From positions 1 to 64,000 of the forward strand of contig QFNC01000010.1 of assembly GCA_003240695.1 (NCBI GenBank): 64,000 nucleotides of DNA, written 5' to 3'. The first letter of the stretch is position 1, and every line of letters starts with the position of its first letter. Under the pieces are notes generated by a model. It was given only the letters and a program-made list of their open reading frames with translations, was not told where the DNA came from and did no database searches. Positions 17,893 through 26,245 of the stretch are shown piece after piece. A program made the translations under genes and the position numbers. This DNA comes from Pseudoxanthomonas suwonensis. GTDB taxonomy: Bacteria > Pseudomonadota > Gammaproteobacteria > Xanthomonadales > Xanthomonadaceae.

Positions 17893-18944
17893 CCATTCGC
17901 TTGATCTTCTGCATGACACTGGCATCGGCCATTCTGTGGCCACTGGCCGCAGCGACAGCCAAGCCCGACACCGACGCACCCGCCTTCGACTGCGCCAAGG
18001 CACGCAGCGCCGCAGAGCGCCGCATCTGCAGTGATGCCGTGCTGCGCGGCTACGATCGCGAACTGGCCGGCGCGTGGAAGCGTGCCCGCGCGCAGAGCCC
18101 GGATCGCAAGGGGCTGGAGGCCGACCAGCAGCAATGGCTGCGCAAACGCGACGAGTGCGGTGACGACCTGAGCTGCCTGCGCATGACCTACAGCCGTCGA
18201 CAGGTGGCGCTGGAACACGTGGCAGGTCCATTCCGTTGGCAGGGCGAGTGGACCCGCATCGCGGCGCCGGGGCGGAGCGCGTCGCTGTCGATCACGCTGC
18301 CGCAAGACGGCCTTGGAAGTCTGACGGCCGATGCCTACAACGGCGGCAACAGCGGCGGATTCGGCAGCACCCTGTCCCGGAAGGACGCAAACACGCTGGT
18401 CGCGCGTTCGGACGAGGGCTGCACCCTGACCCTGCGTCGGGTGCATGTGCAGATCGAGGTCGAACAGGATGGCAGCGATGGCGAATGCGGCCTCGGCGCC
18501 GGCGTGTACCTGGATGGTCGCTACGTGCGCGGCAGCGCCGACCCCGGTCCGGATTGGGATCTGCTGTCGCTGGGACTGGTGGAGCAGCCGCAGCGCGATG
18601 CCGAGATCCGGCGGCAATTGGGCAAGACCCGGTATTCGGATCTGATTCATCGCAGCAACGACATGTACGAGGATGACGAAGTGCCGAACCTGCTGCGATT
18701 CGGCGTGCGCGGTCTGTATCCCACGTACATGGCGGCGCTGTACCAGCCGCCGGGCAGCAACGACTGGTGGCTGGCGATCTACGACGATGTCCTCCTGCTG
18801 TGGAGCAATCGCGCCGACTGGGCCAAGGGTCAGGCACCGCAACTCGACGCCTGGAAGCAGGAGCGACTGAAGCACGCACCGGTCCGCCTGATGTCGCTTC
18901 CCGGCCAGCCCTTGCGCGAGCCCTCCGATACCGATGCCCGCTGA
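17889..18944 (+). CDS. Secreted protein with N-terminal LprI (DUF1311) domain
   Basis: The 351-residue product has a signal peptide (residues 1-24, MTIRLIFCMTLASAILWPLA). A Cys-paired LprI-type helical module follows: FDCAKARSAAERRICSDAVL, then QQQWLRKRDECGDDLSCLRM. In Mycobacterium this fold is linked to lysozyme inhibition; that role is not shown here. The remaining ~230 residues are a strand-rich domain I do not recognise, with acidic and aromatic clusters (SNDMYEDDEVPNLL, GSNDWWLAIYDD). It is coupled by ATGA overlap to the hydrolase upstream and overlaps zapE by 11 bp downstream. Confidence 0.75.
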   Translation: MTIRLIFCMTLASAILWPLAAATAKPDTDAPAFDCAKARSAAERRICSDAVLRGYDRELAGAWKRARAQSPDRKGLEADQQQWLRKRDECGDDLSCLRMTYSRRQVALEHVAGPFRWQGEWTRIAAPGRSASLSITLPQDGLGSLTADAYNGGNSGGFGSTLSRKDANTLVARSDEGCTLTLRRVHVQIEVEQDGSDGECGLGAGVYLDGRYVRGSADPGPDWDLLSLGLVEQPQRDAEIRRQLGKTRYSDLIHRSNDMYEDDEVPNLLRFGVRGLYPTYMAALYQPPGSNDWWLAIYDDVLLLWSNRADWAKGQAPQLDAWKQERLKHAPVRLMSLPGQPLREPSDTDAR

Positions 18945-20028
18945 CGCCCTGCCCTCGCAGCGTTACGCTGCCGGCGTTGCCGAAGGCCATTGGCAGGACG
19001 ATCCCGCGCAACGTGCCGTGCTGGTGGAGCTGGACCGCATCCATACCCGGCTGATACAGCCGACCCAGTCGGCATCCGGCTGGCTGGGCAAATGGTTCGG
19101 CCGCGATGCCGACCCGGTGCGCGGCCTGTACGTGTGGGGCGGCGTGGGCCGCGGCAAGACTTTCCTGGTCGACCTGTTCTTCGACACGCTGCCGTTGCCG
19201 GGCAAGCGCCGGCTGCATTTCCACCGCTTCATGCGCCAGGTGCACGAGCAGCTGCGCCAGCATGCCGACGCCGGCGACCGGCTGGCACTGGTGGCGCAGG
19301 ACTGGGCGCGCGACATCCGCCTGCTGGTGCTGGATGAATGCTTCGTCAGCGACATCGGCGATGCGATGCTGCTGGGCCGGCTGCTGCAGCGGCTGTTCGC
19401 CGAGGGCGTGACCCTGGTCACCACCTCCAACACCGCACCGGACAACCTGTATGCCGGCGGCCTGCAGCGCGAGCGCTTCCTGCCGGCCATCGCGCAGATC
19501 AAGCAACACTGCGTGGTGCACCACATGGACAGTGCCACCGACTACCGCCTGCGCGCGCTGACCGACAGCCCGGTGTACCGCAGCCCGCTGGATGCCGAAT
19601 CGGATGCCTGGCTGGCGCGGCGCTGGTGCGAACTGGGCGGCGATGCGCCGCGCGCCGGCAGCGTGGACATCGAAGGACGCGCGATTGCGGTACGCGGCGA
19701 ACAGCACGGCATGCTCTGGTTCGATTTCGCCGACCTGTGCGAAGGCCCGCGCGCGGCCGGCGACTACATCGAGATCGCCAGCGAATACCACACCGTGCTG
19801 CTGGGCGGGATTCCGCGGTTCACCGGCGGCAACGACGATCCCGCACGGCGGTTCGTCACCGCCATCGACGAGTTCTACGATCGCCGGGTGAAACTGGTCT
19901 GCACCGCCGCGGCCGATCCGGTGCAGCTGTATACCGGCGACCAGCTGGCTGGCGCATTCGAACGCACCGCCTCGCGGCTGATCGAGATGCGCAGCGCCGA
20001 CTACCTGGCGCAGCCGCATCTGGGCTGA
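18934..20028 (+). CDS. zapE: Cell division ATPase ZapE (AFG1 family)
   Basis: This is a 364-residue AFG1-like AAA ATPase. Walker A is WGGVGRGKTFLVDLFF near residue 70, and Walker B/sensor is LLVLDECFVSDIGDAMLLGR near 135 (most family members have DEF in place of DEC). Sensor 1 is VTTSNTAPDNLYAGGLQRERF near 170, and the C-terminal Arg region is LGGIPRFTGGNDDPARRF. In E. coli ZapE acts at the Z-ring and affects FtsZ bundling under low oxygen or high temperature. The N-terminus (MPADALPSQRYAAGVAEGHW) is the usual family start. The gene overlaps the LprI-domain gene by 11 bp and ends 1 bp from the convergent tatD. Confidence 0.93.
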   Translation: MPADALPSQRYAAGVAEGHWQDDPAQRAVLVELDRIHTRLIQPTQSASGWLGKWFGRDADPVRGLYVWGGVGRGKTFLVDLFFDTLPLPGKRRLHFHRFMRQVHEQLRQHADAGDRLALVAQDWARDIRLLVLDECFVSDIGDAMLLGRLLQRLFAEGVTLVTTSNTAPDNLYAGGLQRERFLPAIAQIKQHCVVHHMDSATDYRLRALTDSPVYRSPLDAESDAWLARRWCELGGDAPRAGSVDIEGRAIAVRGEQHGMLWFDFADLCEGPRAAGDYIEIASEYHTVLLGGIPRFTGGNDDPARRFVTAIDEFYDRRVKLVCTAAADPVQLYTGDQLAGAFERTASRLIEMRSADYLAQPHLG

Positions 20029-20029
20029 C

Positions 20030-20827
20030 TCAATCCGTTTCCGGCAGGCGGAAAAACCGCTGCGCGGTGCGCGTGGTGTCGGCGGCCACAGATTCGACGC
20101 TCTGGCCGCGATCGCGCGCCAGTTCGGCCGCGATGTGCGGCAGGAAGGCCGGCTCGTTGCGGCGGTCCTTCGGCAGCGGCTGCAGCGTGCGCGGCAGCAG
20201 GTAGGGCGCGTCGGTTTCCACCATCAGCCGCTGCGCCGGAATCGAGGACACCAGTTCGCGCAGATGCGCGCCACGGCGTTCGTCGCACAGCCAGCCGGTG
20301 ATGCCGATGTGCCAGTCGCGGTCCAGGCAGTCGAACAACTCCTCGCGCGTGCCGGTGAAGCAGTGCACCACCGCGGGGCCGATGCGGCCTTCGAACTGTT
20401 TCATGATCGCCACGAAATCGGCATGCGCATCGCGCTGGTGCAGGAACAGCGGCTTGCCGGTTTCCACGGCGATCTGCAGCTGCAGTTCGAACGCGCGCCG
20501 CTGCGCAGGCCGCGGGGAAAAATCGCGGAAATAATCCAGCCCGCACTCGCCCACGGCCACGACTTCGGAATGTGCGTGCAAGGCGCGCAATTCGGCATCG
20601 CATTCGGCGGTGTATTCGGATGCATGGTGCGGATGCACACCGGCGGTGGCGAACAGCACGCCCGGATGCGCCTGCGCCAGCGCCAATGCCTTCGGCGAGT
20701 GATCGCGCGAGGCGCCGGTGACCACCATCCGGCTCACGCCGGCGGCGCGGGCGCGCTGCAGCACCGCGTCGCGGTCGCGGTCGAAACTGTCGTGGGTGAG
20801 ATTGGCGCCGATGTCGATCAGATGCAT
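20030..20827 (-). CDS. tatD: TatD-family metal-dependent 3'-5' exonuclease
   Basis: The 265-residue TIM-barrel amidohydrolase has the TatD signatures. HLIDIGANLTHDSF lies at the N-terminus, TAGVHPHHASEY near residue 62, VGECGLDYFRDFS near 91 (metal-ligand Glu), PLFLHQRDAHADF near 126 (His), VVHCFTGTREE near 152 (His) and MVETDAPYLLPRTL near 203 (Asp). The DIGANLTH opening is that of TatD proper rather than YcfH or YjjV. The family acts on single-stranded DNA/RNA ends in repair. It is convergent with zapE with a 1-bp gap, so the transcripts probably overlap. Confidence 0.93.
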   Translation of the reverse strand: MHLIDIGANLTHDSFDRDRDAVLQRARAAGVSRMVVTGASRDHSPKALALAQAHPGVLFATAGVHPHHASEYTAECDAELRALHAHSEVVAVGECGLDYFRDFSPRPAQRRAFELQLQIAVETGKPLFLHQRDAHADFVAIMKQFEGRIGPAVVHCFTGTREELFDCLDRDWHIGITGWLCDERRGAHLRELVSSIPAQRLMVETDAPYLLPRTLQPLPKDRRNEPAFLPHIAAELARDRGQSVESVAADTTRTAQRFFRLPETD

Positions 20828-20960
20828 GACCGCATTTTAGCGATCCCGATGCGGAGCCGTCCGGCGGCATCGCGCCTGGCGATTCGGCTTGAAGATGCGC
20901 GGGGCTGATTCAACCCGGGAATTTCGCTACGATGACAGCTCCCGGCTGCGGAACCTCGGC

Positions 20961-21557
20961 ATGATGCGCAACAGCTTGATCGTGGTCTTGCTGGCCTGCA
21001 GTGCCTGTTCCGATCCGACACCCACTGCGGTCGAACCGGCATCGCCCAAGCCCGAATCCACGCCTGCGGCCACGATCCCGCAGGCTCAGGCCGCGGCCCA
21101 TGTCTTCACGTTCATGACCCTGTCGGACGAGGTACCGAACGACCCGCGCATCCTGCGGGTTGAAGAGAGTCCCTGTGGACCGCTGGTGGAGGCGCGGGTC
21201 GCCAACATGCCATTGAACGACCCGGCACTGCTGGCCGACCTGGTGGTGGAATTCAAGCCCGACGGCAGCGAACTGCAGCGCTGGGGAAAGCCCAACGAAG
21301 CAGAGCTGGTCGGGCTGGAGGGTGAACGGTTGCTGTTCGCCGTCGGTGCCGAACGATACTGGACCACGCCCGATGGCGGCATCGGCTCGCTTGGCGCCGT
21401 CAAGTCCGGTGAAGGCACGGAGCTACTGACCCAGCAAGCCATGTTCGCCTGCCCTGCATTGCCCGGCTTCGGCAATTCCGAATCGGTCCAGTGCTTCCGG
21501 ATCGGCGATGCCGCTGGCCAGACGCGCCTGATCGCGCTGGAAGGTGTCTGCAGCTGA
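20961..21557 (+). CDS. Small putative lipoprotein, unknown function
   Basis: The 198-residue product starts MMRNSLIVVLLACSACSDP, a signal peptide with a lipobox-like LLAC or CSAC before a Pro/Thr-rich linker, so lipidation is likely. The rest has pairs of Cys (SPCGPLVEAR, MFACPALPGF, VQCFRIGD, EGVCS) that may form disulfides in the periplasm. I do not recognise the family. I chose the ATG at 20961 because a longer frame adds a basic segment before the signal peptide; GGA lies 8 bp upstream. TACGAT at 20926-20931 could be a -10 element. Confidence 0.65.
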   Translation: MMRNSLIVVLLACSACSDPTPTAVEPASPKPESTPAATIPQAQAAAHVFTFMTLSDEVPNDPRILRVEESPCGPLVEARVANMPLNDPALLADLVVEFKPDGSELQRWGKPNEAELVGLEGERLLFAVGAERYWTTPDGGIGSLGAVKSGEGTELLTQQAMFACPALPGFGNSESVQCFRIGDAAGQTRLIALEGVCS

Positions 21558-21666
21558 CGCTCTGGCCCGTCGATGCCGAACCCGTCGCACACGGTCCTGC
21601 CCGAATGACGGCCTCTTCCGGCCAACGCAACGCCCGTGTTGAACCACCGACTTCCATCCAGACACG

Positions 21667-23319
21667 TCAAGCGGCGTCACGGCTTCTCGCCCGGCATCCA
21701 CGCAGCAGATCCTGCCCTGCCACATAAGCTTGCGTGCGCACCCGCAGCAGCCCCAGCACCGTGTCGAAGACCGCATCATGGGTCTGCGGCTGGCGGCCAC
21801 GCGCTCGCACGCAGGCCATGTCCACGCCATCGGCCTGCCGCAGCGCCGGCGACAGCCACAGCCACATCGGCACTTTCAGCTGCGTATCCGGCGCGATGGC
21901 ACGTGGCACGCCGTGCAGGTACAGGCCGCCTTCGCCCAGCGATTCGCCATGGTCGGACACGAACAGCAGGGCGGTGTCGCGGCGTGACGACTCTGCCTGC
22001 AACCAGGCCGCGGCCCGGGCCAGCACCGCGTCGGTATACAGGATGGCGTTGTCGTAACTGTTGACGATGGCCAAACGATCGCAGTCGGCCAGCTGCAGCT
22101 GCGTGCATTCGGGCAGGTAGCGCCGCATGGCCGGTGGATAGCGCTTGAAATAGGCCGGCCCATGATTGCCCAGCAGATGCAGCACGATCACCGCATCGCC
22201 CGGCATGCGGGCCACGCGCTGCGGCAGGTCATGCAGCATTACCGCATCCAGGCAGCGCTCGCTGTCGCAGAATCCCGGAACGCGGGCATCCAGGAAGGAT
22301 TCGAACGGCAGATCGGAGCACACGCCCTTGCAGCCGGTCTGGTTGTCGCGCCACAGGGTGGCGATGCCGGCACGGTTCAGCACATGCAGCAGCGATTCGG
22401 AGTGCCGGATCGCGCGGCGGTCGTAATGGGCCAACCCCTGACGGGAAAACAGGCACGGCACCGACACTTCGGTGTTGGTGCCGCAGGCGGTGACGTCGGG
22501 ATAGTTCACGCCATCCAGCTTCGCGAGTTGCGGAGTGGTCTGCCGCGCATAGCCGTTCAGGCCCCAATTCTGCGCACGCACGGTTTCCCCGACCACCAGC
22601 AGCAGCAGGCGAGGACGCGCGTCATCCGGACGCACCACCTGCGCATCGGGGGCCACCACGGTTTTGGGACCATCCGATTCCGCATCGGCGAAAACGACGG
22701 TGACCAGCGCCACCAGCCAGTTGCCGGGGGTGATGAGGTGACGGATGGCCTTTTCATTGCGCAGGAATGCGGCCAGCGGCTGGTAACCTGCGGCAATGGC
22801 TCCGGCGGCCACGGCCACCGCCAGCACGAATGCCAAACCATGCGCCAGCGCACCACGCACCAGACTGCGTTGCGGCGGCCGCAGGCGCCACACCAGAATC
22901 GACGGCAGCACGCCCAGCAGCAGCATCGTCCCGAACAGGCCGGGCGTCAGCAGTTCGGTGGACTCCTTGCGCTCGGTGGCCAGCACGTTGCGCACCATGT
23001 CCGCATCCAGATACACCTGATACTGATTCATGTAATACACGCCGGCCGCGGTCACCAGCAGCAGCAGCGGCAGCACGATCCGCGTGGTGTAGCGATTCAG
23101 GATCAACACCAGCAGGGCCGTGTGCAGCGCGACCGTACCCGTGAACAGGGCCAGGGCCAGACGCCACGCATCGCGCCCTTCCCAGCCACCGACCGCGGAA
23201 AAGGCGTGCCAGAAGGCGGTATTGCACGCCAGCGCGAAAAACAGGGCCGCCAGCAGCGCCAGCCATTCCGTGCGCACCGGTCTGCGGGTGGCCGCCCACG
23301 CACGCGACAGCCCGTTCAT
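21667..23319 (-). CDS. eptA: Phosphoethanolamine transferase EptA (lipid A modification)
   Basis: The 550-residue inner-membrane enzyme has five N-terminal transmembrane helices (residues ~15-215) followed by a periplasmic alkaline-phosphatase-fold domain. Metal ligand and nucleophile regions are visible: VVGETVRAQNWGLNGY, then CGTNTEVSVPCLFSR (nucleophilic Thr), LHLLGNHGPAYFKRYP, and LFVSDHGESLGEGGLYLHG with the Asp-His pair. Cys pairs typical of EptA (TGCKGVCSDLP, FCDSERCLDAV) are present. It transfers phosphoethanolamine from phosphatidylethanolamine to lipid A, lowering affinity for cationic peptides. The start was taken at MNGLSRAWAATRR; its ATG overlaps the PAP2 gene's stop by 4 bp. The divergent two-component genes probably regulate it. 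Confidence 0.92.
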   Translation of the reverse strand: MNGLSRAWAATRRPVRTEWLALLAALFFALACNTAFWHAFSAVGGWEGRDAWRLALALFTGTVALHTALLVLILNRYTTRIVLPLLLLVTAAGVYYMNQYQVYLDADMVRNVLATERKESTELLTPGLFGTMLLLGVLPSILVWRLRPPQRSLVRGALAHGLAFVLAVAVAAGAIAAGYQPLAAFLRNEKAIRHLITPGNWLVALVTVVFADAESDGPKTVVAPDAQVVRPDDARPRLLLLVVGETVRAQNWGLNGYARQTTPQLAKLDGVNYPDVTACGTNTEVSVPCLFSRQGLAHYDRRAIRHSESLLHVLNRAGIATLWRDNQTGCKGVCSDLPFESFLDARVPGFCDSERCLDAVMLHDLPQRVARMPGDAVIVLHLLGNHGPAYFKRYPPAMRRYLPECTQLQLADCDRLAIVNSYDNAILYTDAVLARAAAWLQAESSRRDTALLFVSDHGESLGEGGLYLHGVPRAIAPDTQLKVPMWLWLSPALRQADGVDMACVRARGRQPQTHDAVFDTVLGLLRVRTQAYVAGQDLLRGCRARSRDAA

Positions 23320-24071
23320 CGGTCGACCCTTGCTGCGAGCGTGCGATGCAGAAGCAGGGCCACGGTCCAGCACAGCAACAGCGTGGTGATGTCGTGCGAC
23401 AGGAAATGCGCGCCACGCAGCTGCTGCGACACGGCAAACACGCTACCCGCCACCAGTCCGATGGCCAGTCCGGCCCAGCACCAACGCGTACGCACCTGCA
23501 ACAGGAAGAAATACAGCGCTACCCAGGCAAATCCGCTGCTGGCATGCGCGGAAGGAAAACAGCCGGCCGCCGGCATGCCGTCGGGCCGCGCTTGGAACAG
23601 GCCGACGAATGCCTGCGTGCCGCCATAGCGCTGCAGACTCCAGGGGCAGTCCATGGACCACGCGTGCTTGATCGCCGCCACCAGCGACACGCTGATCAGC
23701 ACGCTGCCCAGCAGCGCCAGCAACGGCCTGCGCCACGCATGCCAGCCCGGATGGCGCCAGATCACGGCAGTGAAGGCAGCCAGGCCCAGCCAGGCAGCGA
23801 TGCTCAAGGCCTTGCCACCGGCATGGATCACCGACACGGTCAGCCAGTGTTGGCGCAGGGCCCAACGACCGCCCTCCCAGGCATACAGCCGGTCGGCGAT
23901 GGCGAAGTCCAACCCGCGACCTGCCAACAACCACATCGCCAGCAAGTAGGCCAGCACGCCGATGCCCCATGCCAGCAGGTGAGGATCGATACCGCCGGAT
24001 CGGCGGACCGCCGTCGTATCCGTGGATGGTTTTGGCCAGCGCGAGGGCCACGGCGAGTGAATCGGCGACAT
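23316..24071 (-). CDS. PAP2-family membrane phosphatase
   Basis: The protein has 251 residues and about six transmembrane helices. The three PAP2 motifs are visible: KHAWSMDCPW (K-x6-CP, a variant of KxxxxxxRP common in this subfamily), FPSAHASSGFAW near residue 180 and LRGAHFLSHDITT near 212. The enzyme should remove phosphate from a lipid substrate at the periplasmic face. Coupling to eptA (4-bp overlap) points to a lipid A, undecaprenyl phosphate or phosphatidyl product role, but this is inferred from context. The ATG at 24069-24071 was chosen; it has no clear Shine-Dalgarno, and a few upstream in-frame codons make the start uncertain. Confidence 0.85.
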   Translation of the reverse strand: MSPIHSPWPSRWPKPSTDTTAVRRSGGIDPHLLAWGIGVLAYLLAMWLLAGRGLDFAIADRLYAWEGGRWALRQHWLTVSVIHAGGKALSIAAWLGLAAFTAVIWRHPGWHAWRRPLLALLGSVLISVSLVAAIKHAWSMDCPWSLQRYGGTQAFVGLFQARPDGMPAAGCFPSAHASSGFAWVALYFFLLQVRTRWCWAGLAIGLVAGSVFAVSQQLRGAHFLSHDITTLLLCWTVALLLHRTLAARVDR

Positions 24072-24149
24072 GCAGGTGTGGATCGAAGCAGATGCCCACA
24101 CACTGCAGATGGTGGCGGAAATTCTGCCTCGGGCAGTTCTCGCCGGTTC

Positions 24150-24179
24150 GTTAAATGAGGTGGCGGCAATGGCTAGAAT
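24150..24179 (+). promoter_or_regulatory. Candidate promoter of the response regulator gene
   Basis: TAGAAT (24174-24179) is a good -10 match, and GTTAAA (24150-24155) lies 18 bp upstream. The predicted start would be near 24186, about 20 bp before the ATG of the response regulator. This region is also the divergent control region for eptA/PAP2. Confidence 0.45.
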
Positions 24180-24204
24180 GCTGCCATCACCGAAGCCGCC
24201 GACC

Positions 24205-24891
24205 ATGAATACGTTGGATGTCCTGATTGTCGAAGACCAGCACGACATCGCCGCCAACATCTGGGATTTCCTGGAGCGGCGCGGCCATCGCGTGGACCAC
24301 GCCGGAGACGGCAGCAGCGGGCTGTCGCGTGCACTGCACGGCCGCTACGACGCCATCGTGCTGGACCTGGGCCTGCCGCGCCTGGATGGACTGGAACTGT
24401 GCCGGCGCCTGCGCCAGGCGGGTCGCGGCACGCCGGTGCTGATGCTGACCGCGCGCGACACCCTGGACGACAAGCTGAAAGGTTATGCCGAAGGCGCGGA
24501 CGATTATCTGGTGAAGCCTTTCGACCTGCGCGAACTGGAAGTGCGGCTGCGCGCGCTGTGCCGCGAGCGGAGCGACACCCCGAGTGTCCACTGCTACGGA
24601 CCGCTGCGTTTCGACCCCGCCACCCTGCTGGCCTGGCGCGACGGCACGCAGATCGCGCTGAATCGCACCCAGGCCCGGCTGCTGGAAGTCCTGCTGCAGA
24701 AGGCGCCAGGCATCGTGACCCACGCCGCGCTGGCGGCGCGGGTGTGGGGCGATGGCGAGCACGATGCGGCCCGCGTGCACGACCACCTGTACGGCCTGCG
24801 CAGCCTGATCGACAAACCCTTCGCCACGCCATTGCTCCATTCGGTGCATGGCGTGGGTTATCGCCTGCTCGATGTCGCGGATAGTGGCTGA
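24205..24891 (+). CDS. OmpR/PhoB-family response regulator (PmrA/ColR-like)
   Basis: The 228-residue regulator has an N-terminal receiver domain (residues 4-115). It carries the acidic pair VEDQ, phospho-acceptor Asp in IVLDLGLPRLDG near residue 53, Thr in LMLTARDT and Lys in YLVKPFDLREL. A winged-helix DNA-binding domain follows (residues 128-225: LNRTQARLLEVLLQ, ARVHDHLYGLRSLIDK, VHGVGYRLLD). The ATG giving MNTLDVLIVED is the natural receiver start. It overlaps the sensor kinase by 20 bp and lies divergent to eptA-PAP2, so control of lipid A modification is the likely role. PmrA versus ColR identity cannot be settled from sequence alone. Confidence 0.88.
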   Translation: MNTLDVLIVEDQHDIAANIWDFLERRGHRVDHAGDGSSGLSRALHGRYDAIVLDLGLPRLDGLELCRRLRQAGRGTPVLMLTARDTLDDKLKGYAEGADDYLVKPFDLRELEVRLRALCRERSDTPSVHCYGPLRFDPATLLAWRDGTQIALNRTQARLLEVLLQKAPGIVTHAALAARVWGDGEHDAARVHDHLYGLRSLIDKPFATPLLHSVHGVGYRLLDVADSG

Positions 24892-26182
24892 TCGACTGCC
24901 GCTGCGATTGCGCGCCCTGCTGCTGGCCATGGCGATGGGGCTGACCCTGAGCCTGCTGTTTGCCGCTGCCGTGGTGGTCGTCACCGAACGCTACGAACAT
25001 GTGCTGGTCGCGACGCTGCTGCAGGACCAGGCCGAGATGCACGCCGCGCGCCTGCGCGCCGGTTCCGAGCCGCTACTGCCCGACAGCACGCGGCAGCGTA
25101 GCTACCTGCGCCCGTTGCATGACGATGCGGATCGCATTCCCGCCCATTTGACCGGCCTGCCACCGGGCATCCACGAGGTCTACCGCGATGGCGACGATGG
25201 CCTGCACATCGGCGTATTCGATACCACCAGCGGACGGCTGTACCTGGAAGTGGACCTGGCCGATGCGGAAACGCTGGAGCAGTTCCAGTGGCGCATCGCG
25301 CTGATCATCGTCGCGGGCGGAATCGCCATCAGCGCGGCACTGGGATGGTGGCTGGCGCGTGGCATCGCGCAGCCGGTGCGGCGACTGGCCGATGCCGTGG
25401 ATGCCTTGCCGGACCAGCCACAGCCAACGCGGCTGGCCGCGGCCATGCCGCGCGATGCCCTGGGACGCCTCGCGCTTGCCATCGACCGTTACCAATCGCG
25501 CCTGCACGCTGCCGATCAGGCCCAGCAACGCTTCCTGGCCGATGCCAGCCACGAATTGCGCACTCCGGTGGCAGTGGTGCGCGGCGCCGCCGAACTGCTG
25601 GGCGACGATGCATCGGCGCATGCGGATTCACGACCCGTCCTGCAACGCCTGCAGCGCGGCGTGGACGAGCTCACCCTGCAGCTGGACGCCACGCTGCGGC
25701 TGGCGCGTCGACAGTTCGCGACCCCCGAATCCGTGGATGTGGATGCCTGGCTGCCGCCCCTGATCGAACGGCTGCTGCGATCACGGCCTGCTCCGGTGCA
25801 GATGACGCTGTCCGGACGCGCCGGCACGCAGCCCTTGGCACAACGCGATGCCGAATTGGTGGTCACGGCCGGCATCCAGCACCTGCTGGCGCAGGGCCGC
25901 GCCGGCACGTTGCAGGTGCGTCTCCACAGCGACGGCATCGCCCTGGTTTTCCAGCCCGGCATGGCATCGGTCGTCGGTGCGGCACAACGTGCAGTGCGCT
26001 CCCGGCCGGAAGCCCGCAGCGACCGTGGCCTGGCAGCAACCATCGTCGGCAAACTTGCCGCCGTGCATGGCTGGCATTACGACGACAGCCGCCTGGATGC
26101 GGACCGGCTGCGAATCGTGCTGTGGCCGACCGGCATCCCCGATACCAGCGCTGAGGAAGTGGGCCGAGGCGGTTCAGCCTGA
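24872..26182 (+). CDS. Sensor histidine kinase with degenerate ATP-binding domain
   Basis: The 436-residue two-transmembrane sensor has TM1 ~residues 12-36, a periplasmic loop of about 100 residues and TM2 near 142-160. A HAMP-like segment (ARGIAQPVRRLADAVDAL) leads into the dimerisation helix with an intact H-box, DASHELRTPVAVVRGAAELL. The C-terminal catalytic part is unusual. Where an N-box Asn is expected it has VTAGIQHLLAQGRAG, the G1 Asp-x-Gly is replaced by FQPGMASVVG, and the G2 loop reads SDRGLAATIVGK. ATP binding is therefore doubtful. It may act mainly as a phosphatase, depend on a partner kinase, or be a decayed sensor. It follows the response regulator with a 20-bp overlap. Confidence 0.85.
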   Translation: MSRIVADRLPLRLRALLLAMAMGLTLSLLFAAAVVVVTERYEHVLVATLLQDQAEMHAARLRAGSEPLLPDSTRQRSYLRPLHDDADRIPAHLTGLPPGIHEVYRDGDDGLHIGVFDTTSGRLYLEVDLADAETLEQFQWRIALIIVAGGIAISAALGWWLARGIAQPVRRLADAVDALPDQPQPTRLAAAMPRDALGRLALAIDRYQSRLHAADQAQQRFLADASHELRTPVAVVRGAAELLGDDASAHADSRPVLQRLQRGVDELTLQLDATLRLARRQFATPESVDVDAWLPPLIERLLRSRPAPVQMTLSGRAGTQPLAQRDAELVVTAGIQHLLAQGRAGTLQVRLHSDGIALVFQPGMASVVGAAQRAVRSRPEARSDRGLAATIVGKLAAVHGWHYDDSRLDADRLRIVLWPTGIPDTSAEEVGRGGSA

Positions 26183-26245
26183 TCGATTTCGCCGCAAGTC
26201 AACACAGTCGCGAATCGGAGTCGAATCCGCCGATGGTTGCAGTGA

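Noticed and set aside
17889..18944. A phospholipase or lysozyme assignment for the LprI-domain protein
   Set aside because: The N-terminus only resembles LprI, and there are no catalytic motifs.
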